In this document: positions 23,392 through 36,127 of the stretch, piece by piece | Numbering within the stretch: the first letter of the stretch is position 1 | How the letters are laid out: each line of letters opens with the position of its first letter | Source of the DNA: Primula veris | Lineage: Eukaryota; Streptophyta; Magnoliopsida; Ericales; Primulaceae | NCBI GenBank assembly: GCA_963682055.1 | Contig: OY821744.1 | Span: 31,534,967 to 31,598,966, forward strand | Length of the DNA: 64,000 nucleotides | Direction: 5' to 3' | The notes under the pieces: model-generated | The model's input: the letters and a program-made list of their open reading frames with translations, nothing else | Told to the model about the DNA's origin: nothing | Databases searched by the model: none | Position numbers and translations under genes: made by a program

Positions 23392-25297
23392 TTTGTTTTG
23401 TTTTTTTGTTTGCTTTAGAACTATTTTTATTTGGTTGGTTAGTCAATCTATAACTAGTTTGGTTTTCTGGGCTGACGTTCTGTTATATAATCTTTAATCG
23501 TTTTTTTAAGAATGAGTTAAAGGAATAATAAAAAGGGTAAATAGCAACAAGTGACCATATTAGATCCCGTTAGTGCTAGTGGGATTCGTTTGTCATGCTT
23601 CGTGTTATTCCATTCACGAAGGTACGGAAATTCCTTGATGTAGAACCCCAAACGCAATGCAAAGACCATGCATATATGAAGGTTTAGTACTTTAGTCAAT
23701 AGGGATAACAATTTTTAACGATATCACTTTTGTAGTTATTGTTGGTGACTGAAGGAAAATAAAATACCCAATTTGTCATTTATGAATAATAAATGTATAT
23801 TTCACCCCAGCCAAAATGCTCTCTCTTCGTAGAATTCCCGTTAACTCATAGAAGTGGCTTGTTTTTAAAAATGACTTATTTCCAAAAATTAAATTATTTT
23901 TCAAAACAACAATTTACCTTCAATTAAAATGACTTATTTCAATTAAAGTGACTTGTTTTCATGAGATGACTACTGCTTTTATTACCAAATTTTTGGGGGT
24001 TCCAATAGTGACTTCTTCTCAATAAACTTATCTTATTTTTTGAAAAAAGTGACTTGTTTTTAAAAAAAATGACATTGACCCATAGGCTTTTGAGTGTATT
24101 GATGATTTCACTTAAAGTAAACATTTTTCTGTAAATCCCGTAGCGGATCAATTCCAACGAGCTTTTCAAACTCGTACTTTTTGTAATCGACTCTAAGCTT
24201 CTTCAATAAACGCTGGTTCTTCGATCAAGTTTTGAATAACTTTCTAGTCAGATTGTTCCTGCGTTTCGGATATGAAGTATCATTCGAAGCTTTAGACAAA
24301 GGAGACCGCCTTACTGCGCTTTTGCCGGATTGAGATACTCTTCCTTTACTGCTTGCGCTTATAACAGGTGAGATAAAGCTCGTTAACTTGCTTTCCTTGT
24401 TTTATTTATCTTTCCTGAGAAAGGGGGGATTTTACTTCTTTAACTGACTGAATTGATCTTTTATCAAAACTGGTATTTTACATCCATAATTTACAAAACC
24501 ATTGGTTCGAACGAGAGTCGATTTCGAGTGCAAATGAGTAAGTTATGAATATCTAAACAAACACCACGGGTATGAAACATGTTATGGCAGATCAAATGAT
24601 CTATTCGATCTGTTTTTTGTTCCTGATATGATAATCTCTTCACTGCTACTAATCTACTTTTTAGATTTGCAAGTCTTAGGGATATTACTGAAAATATCTC
24701 TCCTGGTAATCTTATGTTAGATAAAATGCCTACATTCGATTTGCCAGAACTGAACATTGTTAAAATTTAGAAAAACTGTTATAAAAGCATTGCGAAATAG
24801 TTAGTCATCCACTACAATTGATTATTGAATCCATCCATTGTCACATTTGGTCATGTTCAACAGTTCATGTTTTGGGCATGTTATGATTTTTTTCATATGT
24901 ATTTGTAAATTTTTTTCTGATTATCTTTTTCTTAAGTAAACATTTTATTTTATTTATAAAGCGTTTGTTCAAAAAAATCTATAAAATTTGACTTTTAATA
25001 TTTTTCTGGATATCTATTAATATTACTACCTTATATATTGCCAAGATAACAATAAATACCCAAAAAATAATAAAAAGTCAAATTTTGTTTTTTTATTTAT
25101 TAGAACACTTCTTTAGTTTTGGGGTTTTTATTCATTTAGTGAAGCAAAGTGAAAGACTTTGTAAGAATATGAAGTTTGGTTTATTGAGGATGTGAAACTA
25201 ATATCGATCTGTTGCCCAAAGGAGACAAAAATAAATTACCTTTTCCAACTTTTATCCAAGTTAATTTTCTATGGAGAAACATGCTAGTTTCCGTAAC
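23392..25297. other. Intergenic DNA upstream of the ankyrin pseudogene
   Basis: AT-rich. 23845-24075 contains short 'GTGACTTGTTTTTAAAAATG' motifs reminiscent of the arrays at 15.6 and 37.7 kb. A less AT-rich segment at about 24200-24370, ending in a donor-like 'CAGGTGAGAT', could be an old 5'UTR exon, but this is weak. Confidence 0.3.
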
Positions 25298-28200
25298 ATG
25301 ACTTTTGATAAACAGACAAGTTTTCGAGGAGCATCCCCGATGGAAAAACAAAGGAGCTTACGTTTGGTGATGGAGAGGTAGCTCAGTTTCGGAGATGGAA
25401 AGACTCGCCAGGAAAACAGGGAGATACGCCTCTTCATTTCGCTGCGAGAGGAGGTAATTGGGGAAAGTGAGAGATATTATTCTGTGAGAGATTTGATATC
25501 GAAACAGAATCAAGAAGGAGAGACGGTCTTGTATGTGAACTTTTGAAGTATTTGGACCTTCAAGTTGCTTCTGAGGCTGCTAATTAAACCGGATATGATC
25601 CTCCTCATTTTGCTGCTAGAAATGGTCATTTCTGTAAGACAGTTGCCAGTTACTTTGTCCAGAAAATGAATTGTATTGTCGTATGTTTAGTCGCTTGTAT
25701 GTTTTGCTTCATTTCTTAAAGTTAAACAAGAAAATGATGCTGGTCGTTTAGTTACTTTAGCCGTAGCTATCCTAGTTTAAGGAAGAAAAGTGTGAGCATG
25801 TGTATATGTTTCCCTGTTCCCTTGATTATAATTTTGATGAGTTTATGCTTTATAATGTTTGGTGAGATTTTAGGTTTGGATTTGTGCAATATATTTAATT
25901 GAAAATCTGGTATCTACTTCATGGTCTGTATCTGAAGCAATGTTTTAAAGTGCGATAACCTAGCTAAAACATTTTTACTGTAGCTTCAATAATGCATAAG
26001 CCTTTCCAGCCTTATAAGCGTAAAAGGCCTGAGCTTTTTGAGCTTTAATTTTATGCAAAGAGTTTTTTCTCTCTCTGTCCAAATGAGAAGCACCGATATT
26101 TTGAGCTTTGAAGCGAGCTTCTTAAATCAGATATCTGAGCTGTTTCAAAATAAAAAAAAATAAAAAATAAGATATCTGAGGTGGTATTACCATTTGTTAA
26201 AGAGAAATGATATGAACCCTTCACTTAGAGAAACCATGAATGCTGGATTCTGAAGGTGAATGAGTTAGATGGAGTAATTTATTGCTGTTTTCTATGTTAA
26301 TTTTTGTTTCAAATTTCAATTGATCATCTGTGAATGTCACTGAGCATCCGAAAAGGATAGCTTTTCGTTACTTTAACTAGAACTAAATGTTTGGATAAGG
26401 CTTCCAGTATTTTTCAGTAATTGAGAAAACAGCTAGTTCCATTACGGTTTCCAGTATTTTTTGCTAAACATAAACTTGTACTTGAGTTTTTGATGTTGCT
26501 GATCTGTTAGATATAATAAAAAGTCGTGACAGTGATTTCAAAGAAATCATGTATGTTTGCGTATAATGATATCAAAGAAAATCATGTATGTTTGCATGTA
26601 ACTATGTGTATTTATGTGGGTCTACAGTTTTTCTGTTACTATTATCTACTGTAAAAATTTGTTGGTATACGAGTGAGCTTGTATAATACAGCATCTTAAT
26701 TTTATTTTATTTTTCTTTTGCAGAGGTACTACCGGAACTTTTCCTTTCGTTTTCAAACCTATTAATGACAACGGACTCGTCCAATTCTACGGCCTTACAC
26801 ATTGCCACAGGTAAAGGACACATCAAAGTTGCGAACCTACTTTTAGAAACCGAAACCGGTTTGAACCTTGCCAAAATATATCCTAACAATGGCAAGACAG
26901 TGCTCCACACTGCTGCAAGAATGAGCCATTTGGAGGTGGTGAGATCTTTTGTGAGAAAAAATCCAAGTATTGTCTGTCGAACCGATAAGAAAGGTCAAAC
27001 GGCTTTGCATATGGCTGTGAAAGGAAAAAATGTTGAGATTGTGATTGAGCTATGTAAGTCGGATCCAGCGATTTTGAGCGCAGAGGATAATAAGGGGAAC
27101 ACGGCATTACATCTTGCAACAGCGAAGGGGAAATCTGAGGTGAGATCACATTTTAAATTTATTGCCTCCGTGTTTACAGTTACACAAACATCTATTTTGT
27201 GTGCACAGTCAGATCTATAAGCAGTTATATGTATCGACGCAATGGTATCTACATGCCACTATTCTCTTTTTACTAGCTTACATAGCGAGGAAAATATTTT
27301 GAAATATAAAGATTTTTTCTAAAAATTGTGGCAGTGTTTCAGCTCATGAAATCTCTTCTTTAAGGTTATAAGATTATCATATAAATCTCTACAATTTTAC
27401 TACAACTCACGATAAGGATAATCAGGTATCACAGCGTGTTAGTTGATACACTGAATTATGCCCATAGTTTTAGCTGCTGGCTTTGGATCTGCCTCTCCCA
27501 CATACACATTTTAGAACCACCACACACACCAAATCTTGAAGACTACCTCGTGTATTAAGTGCGTGTAACATTTGGACTTCTAAGGCAGTTGACGTGATTA
27601 TGTTGTGCATTATAGTTTAAACCATTAGTGTGTGTTTTAGACTATTAAATATGTTCAATTCAACACTGATGGTCGAGATCGTTGAATCTGGGGCAGGCTT
27701 AACAAATACCACAAGAAATATCGCTTTACGTTTAATGTCTTGCAGTCTGGCCGAAATTCCTGGTTTTGCAAATGCCAGTTAGCACATGATTTTTCTTTTA
27801 ACTTGCTTAATGTCGATCTCTTTTTTGTTTTCATTTCCTTTCTCTGGTATTTTAAACATCTTATGCGCATCTTTTGCTCGGGTTACCTAGTTTCAATTGG
27901 AATTTTGGGAGTTGTTTGGTTGTGAATCTTGTGATTTGATCAGTTATATTTAGTATGTAGAAGTAGGAACGAAAAAATGTGTTGCAGTTGCTAATGTTCT
28001 GGCAACAACAGCTCTGCATGATATGATGTTATCAATTTTGTCATATGATGTATAAAGCAGCTCCGAGTTTCATGCGGAATATCTTTTGGAACGATTGTTC
28101 TAGGTATCCTCTATTTGGTTATCACAGATTGTTCTACGTATCCTCTCAATTGAAGGAACCAACGTCAGCACAATAAATAAATCTGGAAAAACCCCTCTGG

Positions 28201-28970
28201 ACATTGCTGAGAAGTTTTGGAACACAGAACTTACCACAATTCTAAAAATATCAGGCGCCACATCGGCTTAAGACCAAGGTGAAACCCCTAGGAACCCAGC
28301 AAAACAACTCACACACGATATAAAACATGTGGTCCAATCCCAAGCTTCAACAGACCCAACAAACGGGTGCTCGGATCCAAAAAAATTCAAAAAGCTCAAA
28401 AACGTCCATATCAGTGCCTAAACAAGGCCATCAACTCGGCCACTGTGGTCTCCGTTTTAGTCGCCACCGTTGCTTTAGCATCTATATTCACTGTACCTGA
28501 ACAATACATCTAGGTAGATACACCCGGGTTAACCCTTGGTGAAGCCCATATAGCCCATAAGGCCGCTTTCATCGCCTTTTTCGTCTCAGATAACGCGACT
28601 TTGTTTATCTCTTTAGCAGTTGTCCTCGTACAGACCTCATTCGTGGTGGTTGAACATAGGGCGAAGAAGCAGCTTGCGTTTGTGATCAACAAGCTGATGT
28701 GGCTCGCTTGTCTATATATATTTATCGCGTTCATATCGCTTAGCTATGTTGTGGTAGGAGCCAAGCAGAGGTGGCGCGCTGTGTAGATAACGCTGACTGG
28801 GAGCTTGCTTATGCTCACGACGATCTCTGTGTTTCTGTGTGATTCGTCATCGTATGGAAGAGGCGAAGATGAGAAGGACCAAAACGCCCTCCTGTACGTT
28901 ACCCTTAGTATAATCTCTAATGACATTAACAGATTATGTCGAGTGGATGGGCATTGGCATAATGTGTAGC
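25298..28970 (+). pseudogene. Ankyrin-repeat/PGG-domain membrane protein pseudogene (ITN1-like)
   Basis: Three exon remnants (25298-25633, 26724-27139, 28128 to about 28970) match the ITN1/At5g02620 type: an N-terminal MEKQRS..FRG block, ankyrin repeats, then a PGG domain with four membrane segments. Exon 2 is intact (TTDSSNSTALHIATGKGHIK, TDKKGQTALHMAVKGKNVEI, DNKGNTALHLATAKGKSE). Exon 3 encodes KSGKTPLDIAEKF and, after a shift, LNKAINSATVVSVLVATVAL, LFISLAVVLVQTSFVVVEHR, INKLMWLACL. Breaks are a TAG at 25379, frame loss after 'LYV' in exon 1, TAA near 28269, a frameshift near 28418, TAG near 28511 and TAG near 28784. The family acts at membranes in stress signalling; this copy should not. 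Confidence 0.92.
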
Positions 28971-29377
28971 ACATATTGTAACAAGTTACCGAATTGATAT
29001 TTTAAGTTTAGTAAAGTATTGTTTATGACCATGATGGGTATTTTGTTTGTTTATATGTACATGAATGGTTAACAAAAATACGTTTTTATTGAATACATTA
29101 CAATGGATCATTATTGAATTTCAATTAAAATGTTAATATTGTAGTACTTGAAAGTAAATATGTCTATTAAATGATATAGAATCACCATGACTCCTATTAG
29201 TTTATATTTAATGGTGATATGATGATTTAAACCTGTGTGAAGTTTATTTTATGTTACATTTATTAATTGAATCTAATTTCACCCGATCACGTGTGATTGT
29301 CTAAGAATTTATATGGTCAAATATATTTGGCTATGATTAATTAATCATTCATTATCTAGATAGATATTGAATTATAG
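28971..29377. other. AT-rich intergenic stretch
   Basis: Nothing recognised between the ankyrin pseudogene and the LTR-like sequence. Confidence 0.35.
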
Positions 29378-29534
29378 TGTTAGAATTATAATTAGAATAG
29401 GACTAATCTAATCTAATCTAATGTGAGTTCTATTAGTATAAGGAAACATATCATTCCCCGCCTATAAAAGAAACGCAACCCCTTTGTATTTTACCCACAA
29501 TTATTCAATTATAAAGTGTTTTTATAATACAACA
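29378..29534 (+). mobile_element. Possible short solo LTR (copia-like)
   Basis: 157 bp starting TGTTAGAATTATAATTAG and ending ATAATACAACA, with an internal TATA-like 'CCTATAAAAG' and the 'ATTAGTATAAGGAAAC' style of text common in short plant copia LTRs. The 5-bp flanks (TATAG and AGCGT) do not match, so the boundaries or the solo-LTR status may be wrong. Confidence 0.35.
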
Positions 29535-31107
29535 AGCGTAAGAGTGAGAAACCTGTTACCGACCAGAAATCTCTATATATCTCAAGGTATTACTTATTAC
29601 TTATTTTCATTTGATTATTTTTAGGTGGATACGTGTCTAATTAATTAGATTGATATATCTCACTATTATTTAAGTGAACAAGATCTTATGAGGTTTTTGA
29701 ACTTTACATCCCGAAAATACTCCCGATGATAGTGGTATTGACATGTATTGTCATTAACGGAAACAAAAATCTAAATTCAAAATAAAATAAAAAATGTCGT
29801 ACTACAGTTTCAAGAAGTAGCAAACAGCCAAAAAACTGATTTATTCTTAATTTATTTCTTCCATCAAATTCTCACCTTCTCTCCCATCAAGTAATCTATG
29901 AAACTTATTTTTGTTATGCACAATTATTTTCAGATAACACTATTATACGCGTTAAGTTGATACATGTGTTTATCATTAATTTATAAATATAGATAAATGA
30001 TAGGTGTAGATAAGTAAGTAGTAGGTTTAGGAGTAGATAAGTAGGTGTTATCGTTTTAAAAATTCAAGTAGATATAGTTTTAACTCTCGTTTCTTTTATC
30101 ATTAGATTTAATTTCTTCATACATAGCAATTGACTGTTGGTTCCATGTTCTAATCAAGGTTTTTCAGCTCCCTACTTTGATTGTATTTTAATATGGTAAT
30201 GTATTGTAGAAGATCATTGTTTTTTTTTTACCGCATGTGCTATCCTTCACTTTCTCACTCATAAATTTATGATTTGGAAAAAAACACTTTTTGTTTTTCT
30301 TTTTGGAGAAACCTTAATGGACTGAATAGTGAATACAAAGGATTTCTTTTGATAAATTACTGACGTAATTCACTCTTTCACCAAATCTACAATAACTCGT
30401 TTTCACCAAATATTGTTGGTTTTTCAGATTTAAAACCTCAAAGACTATATTCTGTAAAGTTTTTCATATTGGGACTATGTAACTTAATTCTGCATAGTTT
30501 CCTAATTGAATTCGTTACATAGTCCCAAATTATCATTGTTGAAATTTTCAAAAAACAACAAACTTACATGGTAATCAGTTACCATTTTTCAACAAACTAT
30601 TTTTTATATTCTATTTAATGTATACAGGTAAGTTAGTATAACTCATTAAATATGAAAGAAATGAGTTGTATTTGAATGATACTCGATGTGGGACAATGAA
30701 GTAGTAAAATTTTCATTTATATTCATTCTCTTGATCAAGATAAGACTTGTCAATACACAGATATAGATATTCAATTGAAATAAGTACAAATAAAAACATT
30801 AGTAAATCTTACGCTTTTGGCATCGTTACTTACGTCTCGGTAAAACTCATAAAAAAAATGTTTCAGCACGCTTTAACGATTTAATACACAAGCATATATT
30901 CACTTCTTATCATTGTAGTAATTTTCACAAATCATCAAACTTAGTTTTAAGTCCTTTTTCCAAGGAATTTTCAGTCTGAAACTATCACACATGTAAAAAA
31001 GTGAAATGGTAGGAATTCTTTTGACCTGAGAAGTTAAGACTCTAATGTTACATGTCCTTTAAAAAAAATTCACAAAGCACAACTTTTTTATTGCAAAAGT
31101 TGCTCGT
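29535..31107. other. Upstream region of F-box copy 1
   Basis: AT-rich. 30110-30450 is similar to 36845-37165, downstream of F-box copy 2, notably 'CTTTCACCAAATCTA' and 'CAAATATTGTTG'. 'CGATGTGGGACAATGAAGTA' at about 30685 is a frequent LTR-derived phrase. No coding exon was found before the F-box frame. Confidence 0.4.
30469..30528. repeat. Perfect 15-bp inverted repeat (stem-loop)
   Basis: TTGGGACTATGTAAC at 30469-30483 is repeated inverted at 30514-30528 with a 30-bp loop. It could be the remains of a small foldback element or a chance hairpin in the F-box upstream region. Confidence 0.6.
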
Positions 31108-32397
31108 ATGCTCTTTCTTCTTACAATTGTCTTATTTGATGACAGTAACTTTCTTCTTACATCAGAACCAATGGTTCGTCGTCATTGTTCTTTTAAACGG
31201 ATTAGGCATTTATGGGTTCAACTTGTCTCGTGCTTTACCATTTACAAGACGTCTCCTCTTCCCGATGATGTTATTTTCGAAATACTCAGCAGATTACCAC
31301 ACAAATGCGTGGCCAAATGTCGAAGGGTGTGCAAAAAGTGGTATGAGTTGACATCAACAATTGATTTTACTCATACTCATCTCCAAAGGCAAGACAGTAT
31401 TACTACTGAAAAAGTATTGTTATTGCAGTGCGTAGATAAAAATAAAAAAAAACCGTCCGAATATGGACAATATATAGAGGGATATGATAATTTTTTCATT
31501 TTAAATGGAAAAGCCAAAGGGAAAAAAATTCGACCAGATTTGAACACAACAAGTGAGGTCTTTCCTTACCTTCACGGGTCATGCAATGGTTTACTTATCT
31601 TCAAGTCGCAAGACAATAGTGGTAGGAATTACCTCTTTAACCCTACAACACAGGAGCGTATAAATATAAGGTGTAATAAGGGTGTCTTATGTGGGTTTTT
31701 CTTCCGCCCATCAAGCAAGGAGTACATATTGTTGTATATAAGTGAAGCCTGTATCGGTGGTACTTATAAATATTATTTATTTAGTCTAGAATCCGAGTCG
31801 TTAAGAAAAGTCTGTAATTTCCCTTATAATCCACTCATGAGGCAAGTATTTTCCAACGGAGCGCTTTATTGGAAGATCGTTTGTGAATGTGATTGTGGGA
31901 ACTCTGTAATGGAGTTTAATGTGGAGACCAAAGTTTTCGATTCTTTTCCTCATCCAGGTAAACGTTGTGGACCCATGTGCAATTGCAGTAATATGGAGGA
32001 TACACGTCTCTTAGAATTTAAAGGACAAATATTATTCTGCCGCACATTCAGTGAGAATATTGATATGTGGGTTTTGGAGGATCACGAGAACCGTATTTGG
32101 GTTAAAAGGTATTCTGTACACCTTGATTGGGATCTCAAACTTTATCCGTTTGAAAACGAAGAAGGGTTTGAATCTGGAGTGAAAAAGATACGTGTTCTCA
32201 GTGTCCAAAATGGGGAACTATTGTTAATGTGGTGGACTAAAGGGCTGTTCTTATACAATCTGGAAAAGAAAAAGGTAAAGAAAGTAAACACAAGTGCGCT
32301 GAAGGTAAAAGGAAAGTTCTTGGGCGTTATTTTGGAAAGTTGTTACGTCAGGAGTTTGGTTTCTTTAAATAGCCTCGAAGGTTGGTACTCGAAATAG
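31108..32397 (+). CDS. F-box protein with FBA domain, copy 1 (3' end altered)
   Basis: A single-exon frame of 429 codons. An F-box lies at residues about 50-90 (LPDDVIFEILSRLPHKCVAK, then CRRVCKKW), and an F-box-associated region at about 140-410 (HGSCNGLLIFKS, YLFNPTTQE, GALYWKI, LLMWWTKGLFLYNL). F-box proteins are the substrate-choosing subunits of SCF ubiquitin ligases; the substrate is unknown. The start is uncertain: an ATG at 31171 would remove 21 hydrophobic residues and still keep the F-box. Compared with copy 2, homology stops at about 32367, and the last dozen residues come from unrelated, probably transposon-derived DNA. The native C-terminus (about 25 residues) is therefore lost, though the domains remain complete. 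Confidence 0.82.
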   Translation: MLFLLTIVLFDDSNFLLTSEPMVRRHCSFKRIRHLWVQLVSCFTIYKTSPLPDDVIFEILSRLPHKCVAKCRRVCKKWYELTSTIDFTHTHLQRQDSITTEKVLLLQCVDKNKKKPSEYGQYIEGYDNFFILNGKAKGKKIRPDLNTTSEVFPYLHGSCNGLLIFKSQDNSGRNYLFNPTTQERINIRCNKGVLCGFFFRPSSKEYILLYISEACIGGTYKYYLFSLESESLRKVCNFPYNPLMRQVFSNGALYWKIVCECDCGNSVMEFNVETKVFDSFPHPGKRCGPMCNCSNMEDTRLLEFKGQILFCRTFSENIDMWVLEDHENRIWVKRYSVHLDWDLKLYPFENEEGFESGVKKIRVLSVQNGELLLMWWTKGLFLYNLEKKKVKKVNTSALKVKGKFLGVILESCYVRSLVSLNSLEGWYSK

Positions 32398-32610
32398 GAA
32401 TAAAAACAAATGCTGGAAAATGAAAAATGAGAAGGGATTTAAACCATGATGGTTATCCCACATTGTGAAATCATGAGTGATTTTTACAATATAAATATAA
32501 GTCCATCCCATGTAGTTGTTAAACTATCATGTCCACATACCCATGAGTGTATTAGTGTGTATCACACACGCGCGCGCTCGCCCGGGACACGGGCCTTGGG
32601 GTTTGTCTTG
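32398..32610. other. Transposon-derived spacer after F-box copy 1
   Basis: Contains '(AC)ACGCGCGCGCTCGCCC' and 'GGGACACGGGCCTTGGGG', unlike the AT-rich surroundings. It looks like the left part of the LTR-type sequence that follows; no clean terminus was identified. Confidence 0.35.
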
Positions 32611-33836
32611 GGTCTTGGGTGTTGTATGTACTAAACTGAAAAAGGGACTCTTGTATATTTACAAGAGCAGTCCCTAAAGTTCTAGCAAGGTTGTAACTCC
32701 TCCAATAATGGAGGCGGATTCTGGGGATGTAACTCTCAGAATTGAATAAGCACATTAAAGGCTGCGGTTTTAGAATCCTCTACAAGAGCCAGCCTCCCCT
32801 ATCATTCAAATCACTAATTCACTCTCTCTGAAACAGCATACACATTTTTTTCATAGCATATTAGAAACAGAGAGAACCACCCACCAATAGCTCGATCTTG
32901 AATCGTCGTAAGTTTCTGGTGAGTCATCCGAGACGTTGTACCTTGGGATCGAAGCACCAATACAACCAGAAACATTAATGTGGTTGGGCGAATATCAGTT
33001 AAGGACAGACTGTTTACAGTCACATTTTTTTCATAGCCTATTAGAAACAGAGAGAACCACCCACCAATAGCTCGACCTTGACTCGTCGCAAGTTTCTGGT
33101 GAGTCATCCGAGACGTTGTACATTGGGATCGAAGCGCCAATACAACCAGAAACATTAAGGTGGTTAGGCGAATATCGGTTAAGGACAGACTGTTTACAGT
33201 CACATTTTTTTCATAGCCTATTAGAAACAGAGAGAACCACCCACCAATAGCTCGACCTTGACTCGTCGCCAGTTTCTGGTGAGTCATCCAAGACGTTGTA
33301 CCTTGGGATCGAAGCGCCAATACAACCAGAAACATTAAGGTGGTTGGGCGAATATCGGTTAAAGACAGACTGTTTACAGTCGCCTCGTCTTTTAATTCTG
33401 TCCTTTTAATTAACGTATATCAATTCTGTAGGTCTTGGGTCTTGTACTAAACTGAAAAAGGGACTCTTGTATATTTAAAAGAGCAGTCCCTAAAGTTCCA
33501 GCAAGGTTGTAACTCCTGCAATAATGGAGGCGGATTCTGGGGATGTAACTCCCAGAATTGAATGACCACATTAAAGGCTGCGGTTTCAGAATCCTCTACA
33601 AGAGGCAGCCTCCCCTCTCATTCAAATCACTAATTCACGCTCTCTGAAACAACATACACATTTTTTTCATAGCATATTAGAAACAGATAGAACCACCCAC
33701 CAATAGCTCGACCTTGACTCGTCGCCAGTTTCTGGTGAGTCATCCGAGACGTTGTACCTTGGGATTGAAGCGCCAATACAACCAGAAACATTAAGGTGGT
33801 TGGGCGAATATCGGTTAATGACAAACTATTTACAGT
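32611..33836. mobile_element. Two LTR-like segments with a 180-bp internal tandem array
   Basis: A block starting 'GGTCTTGGGT..GTACTAAACTG' occurs at 32611 and again at 33431, through 'GTAACTCC..AATAATGGAGGCG' and 'TAAAGGCTGCGGTTT' to 'CACTAATTCAC', in the style of the promoter half of a copia LTR. Inside, a unit of exactly 180 bp beginning 'CACATTTTTTTCATAGC' is present three times in the first block (32841, 33021, 33201) and once in the second (33657). Both blocks are followed by 'TTTTAATTCTGTCC' + 'TTTTAATTAACGTAT', a leader-like sequence continuing to about 34210. No gag or pol remains. Confidence 0.6.
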
Positions 33837-34218
33837 CGCCTCATGTTTTAATTCTGTCCTTTTAATTAACGTATTTCAATTCTGTAATTTATATTTTTGT
33901 CTTTTCAATTCTGTCATTTTATTTCAGTATTTTAATTTGTTGTACTTAGCTGTAGCTTTTCAATTCTGTTTTACCTTTTTGTAATTTTTTTAAAGTACTG
34001 TTTTATTCTGTAATTTCAATTATGTAATTTAATTCTAAAATTAGAATAGTTTCAATTCAGTCATGTTATTTCAATTTCAATCAGAACAGTCCGGCTGTTA
34101 AGTTTATACTTTCCAGTCCGGCAGTTTCTATGTATTGCAATTCAGCACATCAGATTATTAATTAATAATAATCTCAATAACGTTTGCTTTAATTACTATT
34201 CAGTACCTACATGTTGAA

Positions 34219-36127
34219 AAAAATTCTACCAGATTTGAACACAACAAGTGAGGTCTTTCCTTACCTTCACGGGTCATGCAATGGTTTACTTATCTTCAAG
34301 TCGCAAGACAATAGTGGTAGGAATTACCTCTTTAACCCTACAACACAGGAGCGTATAAATATAAGGTGTAATAAGGGTGTATTATGTGGGTTTTTCTTCC
34401 GCCCATCAAGCAAGGAGTACATATTGTTGTATATAAGTGAAGCCTGTATCGGTGGTACTTATAAATATTATTTATTTAGTCTAGAATCCGAGTCGTTAAG
34501 AAAAGTCTGTAATTTCCCTTATAATCCACTCATGAGGCAAGTATTTTCCAACGGAGCGCTTTATTGGAAGATCGCTTGTGAATGTGATTGTGGGAACTAT
34601 GTAATTGCCACGCCCCAAAATCCTAAAAACGGACATCGAGGCATGACCTTTTTAAAACAAAAGAAAATAGAATCTGTTGGTACGAATTTAAATTTTTTTA
34701 AAAGAAATAAATACGAGCTGAAAGAACAATTGACAATTAAATAAAAATGTTGTCAAATGCAGCTACAAGCAAAATGGTTTTGACACACAAAAAAAAAAGA
34801 ATACTAAACGAATAATTTGCCCATAGGCTACAACCTCAAAATATAATAAAAATGAAAGGAAAACGGAAGCCCCAAGCCCATGATGTTGCAATGCAACAGC
34901 TCTTATCCAAACATGCCAACCTAATTGGTACCTGAAATACAAAATTGTAACGGTGAGTCCCACGCACGTAACTAGACGGGACGGCACCACAAATACCGTC
35001 ACTCCATCCCATAAACGCAAGAGCTCACAAATTCTACAACTACAATAATCGACGTATAAAAAGAAATATAATAACATTCTATAAAGGGATGAATAAAATA
35101 AATTAAATAACGTCAACACAAATCTATAACAAACATGGATCTCTCATGCCACCTACCCAGTCCGTAAGGTAGGTCATTCCCTATCCCCTCGGCCGTCTTC
35201 TGTCTCCGGAATTAGGAAGAGACAGAAACCATTGCTAACATAAAAGTAGATTTAAAGTGCGTATTTGGACCTCTCATGCCACTCGTCCCAGTCCGTAAGA
35301 CGAGTCATTCCCTATCCCCACGGCTGTCTACTGTCCCCAAAGTTCTAAAAGCTAACTTTTAATCCAAAAATATTAATAAACTACTCAATAATAACAAATT
35401 TTTATAAACAAATCTATTGAGTCCTTTTTATTAGTAAAATTAGTAATATGTTTTTAAAATAAAGTTTTTCAGAAGAGTTACGGTTTTTTGCTAAAAATTA
35501 GTCGAGTGACCGGTTTTTGGTAAAATTTTGAATAAAACGTTTTTGGATAAATTAAAACATAAATAAAATTACTTATAAAAATACTAGATGTTACAGTAAA
35601 TGGAGTTTAACGTGGAGACCGAAGTTTTCGATTCTTTTCCTCATCCAGGTAAACGTTGTGGACCCATGTGCAATTGCAGTAATATGGATACACGCCTCTT
35701 AGAATTTAAAGGACAAATATTATTCTGCCGCACATTCAGTGACAATATTGATGTGTGGGTTTTGGAGGATCACGAGAACCGTATTTGGGTTAAAAGGTAT
35801 TCTGTACACCTTGATTGGGATCTCAAACTTTATCCGTTTGAAAACGAAGAAGGGATTGAATCTGGAGTGAAAAGGATACGTGTTCTCAGTGTCCAAAATG
35901 GGGAACTATTGTTAATGTGGTGGACTAAAGGGCTGTTCTTATACAATCTGGAAAAGAAAAAGGTAAAGAAAGTAAACACAAGTGCGCTGAAGGTAAAAGG
36001 AAAGTTCTTGGGTGTTATTTTGGAAAGTTGTTACGTCAGGAGTTTGGTTTCTTTGAAAGTCTCAACGAAATACCCAAACACTGGCAAATTTCCTACTTTT
36101 GGACAAGTTATTATTGATTTAGAATAA
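34219..36127 (+). pseudogene. F-box/FBA protein copy 2, 5'-truncated and split by an LTR
   Basis: Coding sequence 34219-34605 plus 35596-36127 is almost identical to copy 1 from residue about 139 onward, but the F-box exon part is absent. The left border abuts retrotransposon leader sequence at about 34218. A 990-bp solo LTR sits inside the frame after the CECDCGNYV codons. Copy 2 keeps the native 3' end (about 25 residues ending FGQVIIDLE) that copy 1 lost. The two copies together show that one ancestral gene was partly duplicated before the insertions. Confidence 0.9.
34606..35595 (-). mobile_element. Solo LTR inserted in F-box copy 2
   Basis: 990 bp with TG..CA ends (plus strand TGCCACGCCCC to GATGTTACA; TGTAACATC..GGCGTGGCA when read on the minus strand). 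It is flanked by GTAAT (34601-34605) and GTAAA (35596-35600), a nearly perfect 5-bp duplication at a point where copy 1 is uninterrupted. Inside is a tandem pair around 'CTCTCATGCCAC' and 'CAGTCCGTAAG' (about 35140 and 35272). No coding region is present. Confidence 0.82.

Noticed and set aside
32814..33335. 173-codon minus-strand frame with a 60-residue period
   Set aside because: It exists because the 180-bp unit is a multiple of three and has no stop in that frame. The strand is opposite to the LTR-like signals and no family is recognised.
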